A stretch of DNA of 64,000 nucleotides. It comes from Benincasa hispida. Lineage: Eukaryota > Streptophyta > Magnoliopsida > Cucurbitales > Cucurbitaceae. Where the stretch lies: the NCBI RefSeq assembly GCF_009727055.1, contig NC_052351.1, positions 54,847,441 through 54,911,440 of the forward strand. Direction: 5' to 3'. How positions within the stretch are numbered: the stretch's first letter is position 1; the number at the start of each line of letters is the position of its first letter. Shown here in pieces: positions 33,201 to 44,119 of the stretch. The notes under the pieces were generated by a model that was not told the DNA's origin, did not search any database, and saw only the letters and a list, made by a program, of their open reading frames with translations. The position numbers and the translations under genes were made by a program.

Positions 33201-34239
33201 CCACAATCCAAATAACCTCTAAAGAGGCTAATTTTGAGATATTGGCTAAATTGGAGTAGGGTAAGCTGGTATTTTGATTATATAATGGTATTTTGGCTAT
33301 TTTAACATTATTTATTAATATAAGAAGTATTAATTGAGGAATTTCCATTGATATGGAGGAATTCTCAGGAAGGTATTCTCAAGGTGATTTTAGTGGAAAA
33401 ACTTGCTTGCGGTGAGTGGTTACTTAGTTTTATGCGTTGATATGTGGATAAATGCATATGTAAGTGCAAAATGCATGCTTATGATGTTATATTGTTTGCC
33501 ATGATATTGTTTGTGAAATTTCTTATGGAAACTGAGATTGTACCCGAACTATATAAGTTAGCATGCCTTAAAAAGCGGTACTTGCGGGAAAATATAGTTC
33601 GGCCTCGATCGACGGGTATATATAGTCAAGTTACCTAAGTATGACTAGCGGGAAAAGAATTATCGATATGCACATTGGCGGGAAAAGTGGTTATAGAAAG
33701 TTTCCATAAAAAGATGTTATAATTGATAGTATGTACATGATACGAACATACCAAGATAGCATGGAACTGGAGGATAATGTATTGTATGGAATTACGCATG
33801 ATCATGCATAGAGTATACTGAAATTGTGATTATGTGATTGACTCCCAAAAATATGTTTTGCAAAAAGTGTTTATTATTTTAAAAAGCACCACTCTTGGTT
33901 TAGTGTAGCTCACACTCTTCCCAAATGTTTTCTTATATTCCCCCCTTCCCCCCCCCCCCCCCACAGGTAGCAAAGCGGAGCATTCAGGAAGGAATCTATA
34001 AACAACCATAACACCGGGACTTGGTAAATTCTCAGGACCGGCTCGGATCATGTGATAAAAGAATATTGGAAATTGAACTATATGTATGAAGTTAGATAAA
34101 TTATTGTAAACATGTTAAAGTCTTTAATAGATAAGGGGGGAAATATTAAATTAAAATGTTGTCTTGGAATACTACTGGTGTATCCTCATGCTCCCTTCCA
34201 AATCTTGGGGGCTAAGGCTAGGGAGGGGGTGTGACAGCT

Positions 34240-34251
34240 TTGTATCAGAGC
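34240..34251 (+). promoter_or_regulatory. Element C primer binding site (tRNA-iMet type)
   Basis: TTGTATCAGAGC, three bases after the LTR end, differs by one base from the common plant iMet primer site TGGTATCAGAGC. Confidence 0.8.
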
Positions 34252-34587
34252 AAAGGTTTACATAAAACCTGGGAAAAGTTGAGTCTAGCATAAGTATAAA
34301 TAGAATCTAGGAAAAATAAAGGAAAAAGGGGTAGATTAAAGCCTAAGCGGCATCAGGGAAAAGGCTTACCTAAGGTATAGAAGCCACATAATATTAGAAA
34401 CTAGGCCAAGTCAGAACCTAAAAAGGAATAAATATAATGAAATATATTAGGAAAACCTAAAATAAAATCATGAAAGGTTAGGAGAAAGAAGTGAGGAATA
34501 ATAAGTGGACATAGGAAAACATGAGAAAGGAGAAGTAAAAATAAAGAAATTAGTAAGTAATAACGTGAATAATGTCCATTGTAGGAA

Positions 34588-35175
34588 ATGAATCCAAGCA
34601 GACAAGACTGGTGGTGGAATGACTCCAGAACGCGAATTGGAGACCGCGACACTAACCTAGGGGAAAACCCTAAAATATCTGAGAATAGTGTGAATAATAA
34701 TACTGAGCATTCTATGACCTTGAACAATGCGAACTTAGTGGAATCCCAAAATAACATGGGATGTCCTCAATGCAGTAAAAATCATAGCGGTCTGTGCCTG
34801 AAAGGGACCAGGATCTACTATGGGTGTGGCAAGGTTGGCCATATCCACAAAAATTGTTACGTTTTTCAGAGAAAGACAAGAGAAATCCAGGAAAAATATC
34901 AGCGAGAACTGGCAAGAGGTTCGAGTACAGGAAGTAACAATATATTGCCTAAACTGATGGTGGACCAAGAATGGGCACGTGCAGCAAAGAAGGATATTCC
35001 TCGATGTATCATGATCGAATTCGAGGAACAGCCCACTTATGAATCTAACAACGCGGAATCCTATAAGTTATGTATTTTCTATAAGGAAATAGGACATGTT
35101 CAGGAAAGGTGTGTGTGGAGAAACGAGAGGACGTGCCTTAATTTTGAAAACTTACAACTACAGGAGAATGAGTAA
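34588..35175 (+). CDS. Element C upstream Gag-like ORF with zinc knuckles
   Basis: An intact 195-codon frame. Residues about 58-69 read CPQCSKNHSGLC. Residues about 74-89 read TRIYYGCGKVGHIHKNC, a CCHC knuckle with its first Cys as Tyr. Residues about 160-175 read LCIFYKEIGHVQERC, a third knuckle-like block with one Cys as Tyr. The middle is basic and Glu/Lys-rich. The CPxCxKxHxGxC plus knuckle arrangement is repeated at 36140-36250 in the second Gag segment, so the nucleocapsid region is doubled. It starts at the ATG at 34588, about 350 bases after the primer site. Probably binds RNA. Whether it is translated is unknown. Confidence 0.6.
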   Translation: MNPSRQDWWWNDSRTRIGDRDTNLGENPKISENSVNNNTEHSMTLNNANLVESQNNMGCPQCSKNHSGLCLKGTRIYYGCGKVGHIHKNCYVFQRKTREIQEKYQRELARGSSTGSNNILPKLMVDQEWARAAKKDIPRCIMIEFEEQPTYESNNAESYKLCIFYKEIGHVQERCVWRNERTCLNFENLQLQENE

Positions 35176-35283
35176 ACAAGAAACTATGTTGGCTGAAGAA
35201 AACCACTAATGTAAATAGCAAAAATGTTTATAAATAGTATGTTGATAAATGTATGTCTAATTTATATGTGGGTTGTAGACAAA

Positions 35284-36250
35284 ATGCTGAGAAGTGGAAA
35301 ACGTAAAACTGGGCAACCCTCTGGAAACGAAAGTGAAAGTGCCTCAAGCCACCCAAAAGAAAAATCCAAGGAGGAAGAACAAATGGATAAATTCACCCAA
35401 ATACTTCAAGCAAGCTTAGAAAATATACAACATGATCCCGAAAAGAAATATGGGATAGAATTATTAAAGGCATTGGTAGCCACCAACTTTGAAGGAACAA
35501 AGGAACCTGCAGATGCAGAAGTGTGAATGAATCAAATAGAAAAATGTTTGGAGGTGATGAAATGCCCTGAAAGCAGAAAGGTAAGTCTTGCAACCTTTTT
35601 ACTACAAAAACAGGCAGAAGATTGGTGGAGGCTGCTAAAGAATAAGAGAGGCAATCAAGAAGAAATATGTTGGGAGGAACAAAGGAACCTTTTTCGAAAT
35701 ATTCTATCCTCGATCATTCAGGGATATGAAACAAGATGAATTCCTACAGCTCATGCAGGGAAACATGACTATAGCAGAATATGAATTAAAGTATACGGAA
35801 CTATCCAAGTATGCTTTAAACAGAGTGGTGGATGAAAAGGGACGTTGTCAGAGGTTTGAAACAGGATTAAGACAAGAGATTCGAACTCCTGTTACAGCAA
35901 CCGTAGAATGGGGAGAATTTTCAAAACTAATAGAAGTCGCGATGAGAGTAGAAAGAAGTTTAACAGCGGAAGAAGTAAGACCAGAAAAAGACTCATCAAT
36001 GAGTCGGTGGCGGAGGGAAGACCCAAGGAATTTTATACCCAGAGTAGAAAGTAGAAGTGGATGGAAAAGAAGAGGAGTTACCAAACTAAAGCAGACCCTG
36101 AATTGGAGAGCCAAATAAAGGAGTCAAGCGTTAACCAAAAACCAAGATGTCCGGTCTGTAATAAATATCACTGGGGAAGATGTTGGGAACAAACCCAAGA
36201 ACGATCACACACATGTTTTAAGTGTGGCAAACTGGGACACTTTAAATGAG
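35284..36250 (+). pseudogene. Element C Gag capsid and nucleocapsid, frameshifted
   Basis: Four overlapping frames cover a chromovirus-type Gag. 35284-35526 is the charged start (MLRSGKRKTGQPSGNESESA, EEEQMDKFTQILQASLENIQ). 35527-35739 has EKCLEVMKCPESRKVSLATF and LQKQAEDWWRLLKN, the capsid signature. 35726-36118 has FLQLMQGNMTIAEYELKYTE, LSKYALNRVVDEKGRCQRFE and GLRQEIRTPV. 36061-36249 has RCPVCNKYHWGRCWEQ and HTCFKCGKLGHFK, followed by a stop and ECP. One stop (35524) and two frame changes break it. The parts are in the right order and little diverged, so death looks recent. Confidence 0.8.
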
Positions 36251-36574
36251 AATGTCCTCAGCTGATGAATATTGGAAATATACAACCATCAAACAACCCG
36301 GGAGAGAGATTAACGACTATTGAAGAAGGACGGACTATAGGAGGAAGAAAAGAGGAAATAAGAAAAAAGACGTTGGGAAGACTATATGGAATAACTCAGG
36401 ATAGGGAAGACAATATATCGGTCGTGGGAAAAGGGAAAGAGAAAGTTTTAGAAGACTATAATAAAAGTCGTGGTGTAATAAAACTATATGAGGCAAATTA
36501 TTAAATAAAAAGTTATGTTGTAAATTAAGTTTCGTTTCATTTTGAGGACGAAATTATTTTAAGGGGGTGGTAAA
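36251..36574 (+). other. Element C 3' interior and polypurine tract
   Basis: A Glu/Arg/Lys-rich 79-codon frame (36265-36504) trails the knuckle, with no protease signature where chromoviruses have one. The block TTTGAGGACGAAATTATTTT (36541-36560) and the purine tract AAGGGGGTGG (36561-36570) precede the 3' LTR. So pol is absent between Gag and PPT, not merely mutated. Confidence 0.7.
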
Positions 36575-38993
36575 TGTAAGACCCTAACACTAAATCTAAA
36601 GTGGGAGGTTAAATAGAGAAGAAAAATCCTAAGTAAGGATATTGGAGCAAAGAGGGGAAAACATTAATATTAAATTATCCAAAAAGGTGACCAAAAGACC
36701 AAACGCATATGGAAGGCTTAAATATGTTGAACGCAAGAGTGCATAGAGGATGGAAGCAAGAAGATTTGAAAAATGGCCAAGGGCTTGCATACAACAAACG
36801 CAAGGGTATGCGGACACAAGTAGGGCATGCGTTGGAGGCATGCGTCGAGTGAGCTAGGCATGCAGGCCATGCGTCAAGGCCAAGTGCATAAGTCATGCTT
36901 CAAGGCCAAGCGCATAGGCCAAGTACGCAGTCCATGCGTCGAGCAGGAATGCCGAGTGCCCTGCCTATGCATCGAGTGATCAAGTCGGATGCCCATCCTA
37001 TGCATCAATTCCTTATGCCAAGCACACGCCCATGCGGCGAGGCACACTTATGCAGTCGAACGCGCCTATACGGCCAAGCGTGCAAGTGTCTAGGCAGCAC
37101 ACCCATGCGTCGATGGTCTGCATCGTGCGTCCATGCTTAGTAGGCCGAGCAAGCATACCTAGAAAGCCATGCGTCGAGGGTGAGCAGCCACCCTATGCAT
37201 TAGTGATGGCCGACTCATGCGATGGCTAAGTTGAATTTTAATGGAGGTAAGTTGATGCGTTAAGAACAAAGAGTAAGGCTAATTGATGGAAAGGAACTCC
37301 AAGGAGAGATGCCAATATTTATACGATCATAAGTATTAACAATTTAAATAGAGGAATATGTTTAAGTATTTAAGTGATTTATGTGGCAAAAGGAGGATCA
37401 CACAAAGTTCTAGCAGGAGGTGGACAAAGGAGATTACATACAATAGAGGTCTTATCACCCTGAGCAGGAGGTGGGTGAAGGAGATTTCATGCAAAAAAGG
37501 AAATTTGGTTTGCAAGTTGAGGTGAGAACAACTCAAGGCTAGGCTGGGTATTGGCAGCTCCAAAGTGAGACAAATGGGAGTTAAGTTGTCACAAAGGGGT
37601 GAGTTTGAAATTGTTGTAAATAGGGGGGTTGGGCGAAAGGGATTTATTCACACCATCACCAAAATCTTGTGTTGAGAGCATATTTAGAGTATTACATTCA
37701 AGTTATTAGGCTGTCAAGTTAAGTGGAGTTCAAAAGAAACAAAGGTTATGTTTGTGAGGCGGCTGCGTCCACCCGTCAACGCGCCTCGCTTGACGCATCC
37801 CATGCGCTAGCCCAGCGCAGCAGCCCCACCGTGCGATGCATCACGCCCAATGCAACAGGCCACCGTGCAACGTGCGCCCAATGCGTCAGCCCCTGTGTGG
37901 CACAACAGGCCCACCTGCCTATTGCCAAAAACCCAGCTACTACCACAGTCCAAATAACCTCTAAAGAGGCTAATTTTGGGATTTTGGCTAAATTGGAGTT
38001 GGGTAAGCTGGTATTTTTATTATATAATGATATTTTGGCTAATTTTGACATTATTTATTGATATAACAAGTATAATTGAGGAATTTCCATTGATATGGAG
38101 GAATTCTCACGAAGGTATTCTCAAGGTGATTTTAGTGGAAAAACTTGCTTGCGGTGAGTGGTTACTTAGTTTTATGCGTTGATATGTGGATAAATGCATA
38201 TGTAAGTGCAAAATGCATGCTTATGATGTTATGTTGTTTGCCATGATATTGTTTGTGAAATTTCTATGGAAACTGAGATTCTACTCGGACTACATAAGTT
38301 AGCATGCTTAAAAAGGGTACTTGGCAGGAAAATATAGTCAGCCTCAGTCGGCGGGAAATAATAGTCGGTGATGACTGGCGGGAAGTATAGTCAAGTTACC
38401 TAAGCATGACTAGCAAAAATAATTGTCGATGTGCACATTGGCAGGAAAAGTGGGTTATAGAAAAGTTTCCATAAAAAGATGTTAGAATTGATAGCATGTA
38501 CATGATATGAACATGCCAAGTATAGCATGGAATTGGAGGATAATGATTGTATATGAAATTACACATGATCATGCATAGAGTATACTGAAAATGTGATTAT
38601 GTGATTGACTTCCCAAATATATGTTTTGCAAAGTGTTTATTATTTTAAAATCACCACTAACTGGGCTTAGTAGCTCACACTCTTCCAAATTTTTTCTTAT
38701 ATTCCACCCCGCACCCCCCAGGTAGCAAAGCAGAGCGTTCAGGAAGGAGTCTACAAACCACCATAACACTGGGACTTGGTAAATTCTTAGGGCACGGCTC
38801 GGATCATGTGATAAAAGAATATAGGAAATTGAACTATATGTATGAAAGTTAGATAGATTATTGTAAACATGTTAAAGTATTTAATAGATAAGGGGGGAAA
38901 TGTTAAATTAAAACGTTGTCTTGGAATACTACTGGTGTATCCTCATGCTCCCTTCCAAGTCTTGGGGGCTAAGGCTAGGGAGGGGGTGTGACA
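36575..38993 (+). repeat. Element C 3' LTR
   Basis: 2,419 bases, TGTAAGACCC...GGTGTGACA. 36840-37200 is the GC-rich ATGCGTCGAGG minisatellite part. 38320-38470 has repeated GGCGGGAA(A) words with TATAGTC. It is the closest copy to the original LTR length, because the 5' copy contains an insertion. Confidence 0.88.
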
Positions 38994-40159
38994 CTTATGC
39001 TCTCACAGGTGAAGATGCCATCGAGCATGCTTTAGCTAAACATGATTATTTCCTTAACACAGATTAATTTACTTGCTTAATTCTTACTAATTATCAATGG
39101 AATTAGAAAAACATCATGGAGAAAATGGATCATGGATGAACGGAAATAGATAGAAAGATGATAATGGAAATGATCATAACATTTAATACTAAGATTAAGC
39201 GTTTGATACATGGTGTGAATGAAAGATTAAGAATATGAATTCAAGTGATGAAAAAGAGATGGAAACAAATATGGAAAAGTGTCAACGTCTTAACACAAAT
39301 CTGAACAGAGGTTTTGCTTGTCGGCGTGTGGAATGGATGGAGAGAAGAGCTTCCCTCTCAGGCTTGCTCTTCTGGTAGAAGTGACCTTTGTATAGAGCTT
39401 CAATGACGGGGATTGAAAGGATTCTTTTCCAAGAGACTCACCTCTCGGCCTTATCTCTTGGATTCTTCTTGGATCTTCTCTGGAAATCGCTTCAGATCAG
39501 TCTCTCTCTCAAATAAGTATATATACGTTTCTATGGATTCCAGTATTCAAGTATCAAGTATTCCCATATCAAGTATATCTTTCAATGGAATTGCAGAAGT
39601 TATTTATAGACGAAGCTTAACTCTTTGCATTGTGGTCCCCACTGTATTGTTAAGGCAGTTCCTGGAATGGTGGAGTGAATATTCCTTCTATTACGCAATC
39701 AATCCTATCAGAAATGCACAACTGACAGTTATACACGCATTAGAACCCTCTGCAAATGCATTGCTCTTTACATCTTCGATCCATTGCCCGCATGCGGTGT
39801 TGTTTTTTATTACCGCATGCGGCTGAAATTGTGTTGAACGCTACACTCTTGATCGATTGTCACATGCGCCGTTATTGTGTTGATTGTCTCTCGTTCTTGA
39901 TTGACAAGTGAAATGCGACGTAGATGCATTGTTCATTTTATCTTTTGAGCCATGAACGCATGCGGTGACTTGATTTACTGCAAAATAGAACTGAACCTTC
40001 TTTTCTACCATCGCAATGGTGTTAATGGGTGTATTAACGACAATTTATAATTCTCGCATTTTTTAGCCAATTTCCATACTATCGATGCAACTTTTCTTCC
40101 TTTTAGCTGCAATATCTAAATAAAATAGTATAAATAACTTGTATTTCTACAAGTTATCA
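38994..40159 (-). repeat. Element A2 5' LTR, right part
   Basis: Minus-strand A LTR resuming after element C (CTTATGCTCTCACAGGTGAAG) and running to its start at 40159 (minus TGATAACTTGTAGAAAT). TATA-like TATAAATA (minus) near 39600-39607. The start hairpin is exact here. It abuts B's primer site directly at 40160, with no matching target duplication found on the left of A1 or A2. Confidence 0.8.
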
Positions 40160-40160
40160 G

Positions 40161-40178
40161 TCCCCGACAACAGCACCA
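40161..40178 (-). promoter_or_regulatory. Element B primer binding site (tRNA-Asp type)
   Basis: The minus strand reads TGGTGCTGTTGTCGGGGA, three C-to-T changes from the tRNA-Asp complement. It lies six bases inside B's 5' LTR end. Confidence 0.75.
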
Positions 40179-42159
40179 AAAACTCGATGCTTATTTTTAT
40201 GAAGTGGAAATGTGGGTTATATGTCACACGTCGCCCCAAATCACCCTCCGAGCCTGAGGAAGGTCGTGATTGACAGCAGTTATCAACCCTGTGGCTGACA
40301 CTTACTGCCTACTAACTGTTGCGGAATAACTCTGATACGAATGTATAAATTGAACAATCAACTGATTAAGTAGGCCCATTTCATTACAACAATGTAATGT
40401 TTATACAACTCCAAAACTTAATTACAAGTTTACAACAACAACCATAAAACCCTCCGGGAGTGTAACTGTGGCATGTGGCTAACCTTGACCTTAGCAACAC
40501 CCTGGAACTCCTCACCTTCCGCTACCTGGGGGAGGGGGGAGAAAAACATTTGGAAAGCATGAGCCATAAAGCCCAGTGAGTGGTGCCTTTAGATAAACAA
40601 ATAACTTTGTCAGCAGAAATACATTTTTGGGAAAGCAATACAAAGTAAACAAGAATATTACCGCAAGTTCATTATTATTTTCCAGCCAGACCGTTGGACA
40701 ATTCCCAGCTTGACTGCTGGTTAAAACAATAAACCCCAGCTTGACCGCTGGCTATCACATAATAAAAACATCCCCAACTTTTTCACACGTATACTCAAGC
40801 AATGTGTCAACAATTCCTGTGGAAACTTTCCCTGTACACTATTATCCCGCCAGTGTGCACATCGACTATTTTTCCCACTAGCTATGCTTAGGTAACTTAA
40901 CTATATTTCCCATCGGTCGTCACCGACTATATTTTCCCGCCAAGTACCTTTTCAAGCATGCTAACTATATATCCCGGGTACAATTCTAGTTTCCAACACA
41001 AACAGACAAGCAATATCTTAACAAGCATAGTAATAAGATAAACACATATCCCTGATCATACCAATTTAACATTATCCCCTATATATATTTACCTATATAT
41101 AGTATTCATATCAATAATACAACACACAATAACCACTCACCTTGATTGCTTAGGAGCTTTTCACTCTAATAGCTCTCTTTTCTACCTCGGGCTCCCTTTT
41201 CACCCCCTAAAATTTGAGCTCAGAACTCCTCGTGGTTTGGCGGAAATGATAGAATCTTCAAGACTGGCCCAAGCTGATCCGACAGCCTGACCCTTCTATC
41301 TTCTTCTAAGTATCCAGCCCGATCCCTTCGAGCTTTTCCTCCGGCAGCCCTACCCTGAAAACTAGACTTTCAGAGCTTTCAGATGGCTTTAGAATCACTC
41401 CAAACGCACGAGCAAATTGGGAGAACGCCTCGTCCCAAGTTGATGCGTCCTCTTCAGACCTCACTGTCCAATGCGTCCTCTATGACTAACGCATGGATTT
41501 GGCTCCAACGCAAGATTTTCTCAACTTTCCCACTCTTTTTACGGTATTTCTAAATTGTGATTTAAAAATGAAGTCTTTTGGCTCTATTTATAGATGTCCA
41601 AACCTTCTCCAGAGTTGACACTACCTACTTGGCTGCATGGCAAAGTGTCTCCTTCTCACCCCATTAATGCAATGTTGTGATCATCGCAAGCTAAGTGTCT
41701 TCCTCCCACATTGCCAACGCATGAGCCTCCAATCTGATGCCACCACCTCAAATTCTTAATGCTTAATGCTTTCTCCCAAGAAGACACATGGTTTCGATGA
41801 TGTTCTCCTGCTGATCTCATCCTTTGTATGCGTCCAACTCTTGGATGTTCAACACATAATCCATACTCAATGCATAGCCTATCATCAACACATAGCAAGC
41901 CAATTCACTCTCATTATAATTCAACTTAGCCATCGTAAGAAGCTAACCATCACCAACACATAGGGTAACCATCCATCCTCGACATATGGCTCACTAGGTA
42001 GCATCGCACGGCTTGTTTGGCATGAGTGCATGGTGCTGGCCACCAACTCATGGGCGTGCTGCATAGGCTGGCCGCTCGACGCATGGGTATGCTGCATAGG
42101 CTGGCCGCTCGACGCATAGGCATGGCCACTCGGTAGGCTCGGCAGTGCTCGATACATGG

Positions 42160-42385
42160 GCTAGGTACATCGACGCATGCCTGGGCAGTTTGGCTAAGGC
42201 TGCTCGACGCATGGCTGGGCATCTGGCCAAGGCTGCTCGATGCATGGCTGGGCATTTGGCCGAGGTTGCTCGACGCATGGCTGGGCATTTGGCCGAGGTT
42301 GCTCGATGCATGGCTAGGCATTTGGTCGAGGTAGCTCGACGCATGGTTGGGCATTTGGCCGAGGTTGCTCGACGCATGCCTCCCT
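42160..42385 (-). repeat. 33-base minisatellite in D LTR
   Basis: About six to seven copies of a 33-base unit with the words GACGCATGGCTGGGCATTTG and GCCGAGG. Because 33 is a multiple of three, long frames stay open on both strands (11-residue repeats such as ARRMAGHLAEV). These are repeats, not proteins. Confidence 0.85.
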
Positions 42386-42429
42386 CCAGCCCTCTTGCCA
42401 TCCCAATGCCTCACTTATATTTTCCTTCC

Positions 42430-42640
42430 TTCACCAACGCATCCAATGCATCCAACGCATCCATCATCCAACACATCCAATGCATCCAACGCATCCAATG
42501 CATCCAACGCATCCAATGCATCCAACGCATCCATCATCCAACGTATCCAACGCATCCAACGCATCCATCGTCCAACACATCCAACGCATCCAACACATCC
42601 ATTATCCAATGCATCTAATGTATCCAACACATCCATCCAG
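42430..42640. repeat. 9-base CATCCAACG microsatellite
   Basis: Tandem 9-base units alternating CATCCAACG and CATCCAATG, with some longer units, adjoining the 33-base array. The frames reading MHPTHP or LDALDA are artefacts of this repeat. Confidence 0.85.
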
Positions 42641-43831
42641 CCTAATGCGTTGGTCTAACCTCCAAGGCATGCATCACTCCCACTTCAACTTCTCCCCTGG
42701 CCTAAATAATCTCTCCAAGATCTTATGGCCAACGCATGGCAATGCCTAGTCCAACACTTAGTCAAATTTTCATCAATTTAAGCTTAACTCAAAACTACTC
42801 AAGGAAAATCTATTCAACACCTAGAAATTTTCCTTCACTTCAACATAGGATTTAACTTTTACTTAGTTAATTTCCTTAATCACCTGCTTAAGTAAGGAAT
42901 AATGGAAATCTGGGTTTCACATGATATGCGTTGATGAAATTGCATTGTGCACTCATGTTTCCTCAGCAGAATCTAAGTGTAAATTCCACTGAGTTTCCTG
43001 GTAAGTCCAGGGTCGAACTCAGGGACTTATGAAAACAAGTTGCATTGGTATTTTTTAGAAAAACATTGCGATAACCACATAAATAAATTGTTGGTTTTTT
43101 GTTGATTGTGTTAATGAGAAAATAAACAAATGTGGCGGATTTGAGAAAAGTCCGTTATGTGATAGATGCACTGAGTATGCGATGAATGGGTTGAGAAGAT
43201 CTTTAGCTAGCATTACTTGGGAATGCGTCAGACTATGCGATCATGCTACAACCATACACAGCAAGTCATTTTCCAATGCAAATGCGATGCTCCTAACTCT
43301 AGGACACATGTGTTGAATGCAAAAGTGTCCATAGAGCTTATCTCTAAGTCTTTACTCTTGTCCTATGTGATGATGCAAAATGCATAAAAGCAAAGTGACC
43401 GCATACAATCATATCCTATCTCTAGGATGCATGCGATGCGTTGATAACAAATAGTGCTTATTCCTAAGCTCCTATCTCTTGATTATGCGTTCTGATCTGA
43501 CTCTCCTGAGCCTAGATTCTAACCTGACCTTTCCAAGCCTAGATCCTATCCTTAGACTACCCTCCTGAGTATCTCTAATGGACGAATGAAGCATACATAA
43601 TACAAGATAATCGCATAGCATGAAGATTTGCTAGTTGTGCTAGCTAAATGCTTTTCAACCCATTCAACTGATTTAGCTACTCATGCATAAATAACAGAGA
43701 GTGACCAGATCTAGAGAAGTGGATTCCACTTCGATAAATGAGTGGAGTACAAAATACGATGGAAGTTAAAGGTAGAGAGCCTGGTAGCAATTCCTTGCTG
43801 ACCGAGGCTTTTACACTGTAAATCTCTATTC

Positions 43832-43869
43832 CTGTCTCTTATACACATCTAGATGTGTATAAGAGACAG
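43832..43869. other. Nextera mate-pair junction adapter (contaminant), second copy
   Basis: The same 38-base palindromic adapter as at 30750-30787. Comparison with the sister LTR shows that it replaces 33 bases of real LTR sequence (those at 8304-8336) between AATCTCTATTC and GGCCCTCTCT. Confidence 0.97.
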
Positions 43870-44119
43870 GGCCCTCTCTCTGTCCTTGAAGCTTCTGGCG
43901 CTCTCCCAAGCTTACCGGAACGATCTGCCGGCACAACCTCCTCTCTCGCGTCCGCCTTAAAACAAAAGAAAATCTAAGAACAAGGTTAAACTATGGACAT
44001 ACTTCTGAGCTGGTGGAATGGTGAACCCCTCTTCTGAAGGATGCCATTGGTATTTATAAAACATCCACAGTGAAAGTCAGATTCTCTCTCATTAATCAGC
44101 TGTTAACTTAATTCGGATT

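Larger units (their letters stand above)
30233..34236 (+). repeat. Element C 5' LTR, enlarged
   Basis: 4,004 bases, about 1.6 kb longer than the 3' LTR. The excess is mainly a foreign segment at about 31778-33200, plus a 38-base adapter at 30750-30787. TATA box at 31391-31398. The 30360-30960 part is GC-rich with ATGCGTCGAGG-type repeats whose overlapping frames on both strands are not genes. A run of 14 C is at 33949-33962. By eye the two LTRs differ by about 4-5% outside the insertions. Confidence 0.85.
30233..38993 (+). mobile_element. Element C: gag-only Ty3 LTR retrotransposon
   Basis: A complete structural unit: 5' LTR 30233-34236, iMet-type primer site 34240-34251, 2.3 kb interior with Gag text only, polypurine tract 36561-36569, and 3' LTR 36575-38993. 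The LTR ends are TGTAAGAC...GTGTGACA. The block GAGGACGAAATTATTTTAAG before the PPT is typical of Tekay/Del-type chromoviruses. No protease, RT or integrase text was found in any frame of the interior, so it fits the class of non-autonomous terminal-repeat elements with only a GAG domain. Inserted in A2's LTR with a near-perfect 5-base duplication. Confidence 0.85.
40222..42921 (-). repeat. Solo family D LTR with TTATA/TGATA duplication
   Basis: A 2,700-base LTR, minus-strand TGTGAAACCC...GACGTGTGACA. Flanks are TTATA (40217-40221) and TGATA (42922-42926), a 5-base duplication with one change. The ends resemble those of C (TGTAAGACCC...GTGTGACA) and both share GGCGGGAAA/TATAGT text (40840-40990), so D is a related Tekay-like family. 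Three CCAGC...GCTGG mini-hairpins lie at 40682-40751. TATA-like word (minus) at about 41586-41593. No interior remains. Confidence 0.82.

Noticed and set aside
42160..42385. CRISPR-like array of regularly spaced repeats
   Set aside because: The units are directly adjacent without unique spacers, in a plant LTR.
42048..42749. Frames of 70-157 codons reading HASSNLGQMPS, ARRMAGHLAE, MHPTHP or LDALDA
   Set aside because: Translations of tandem repeats in six frames, with no domain or start context.
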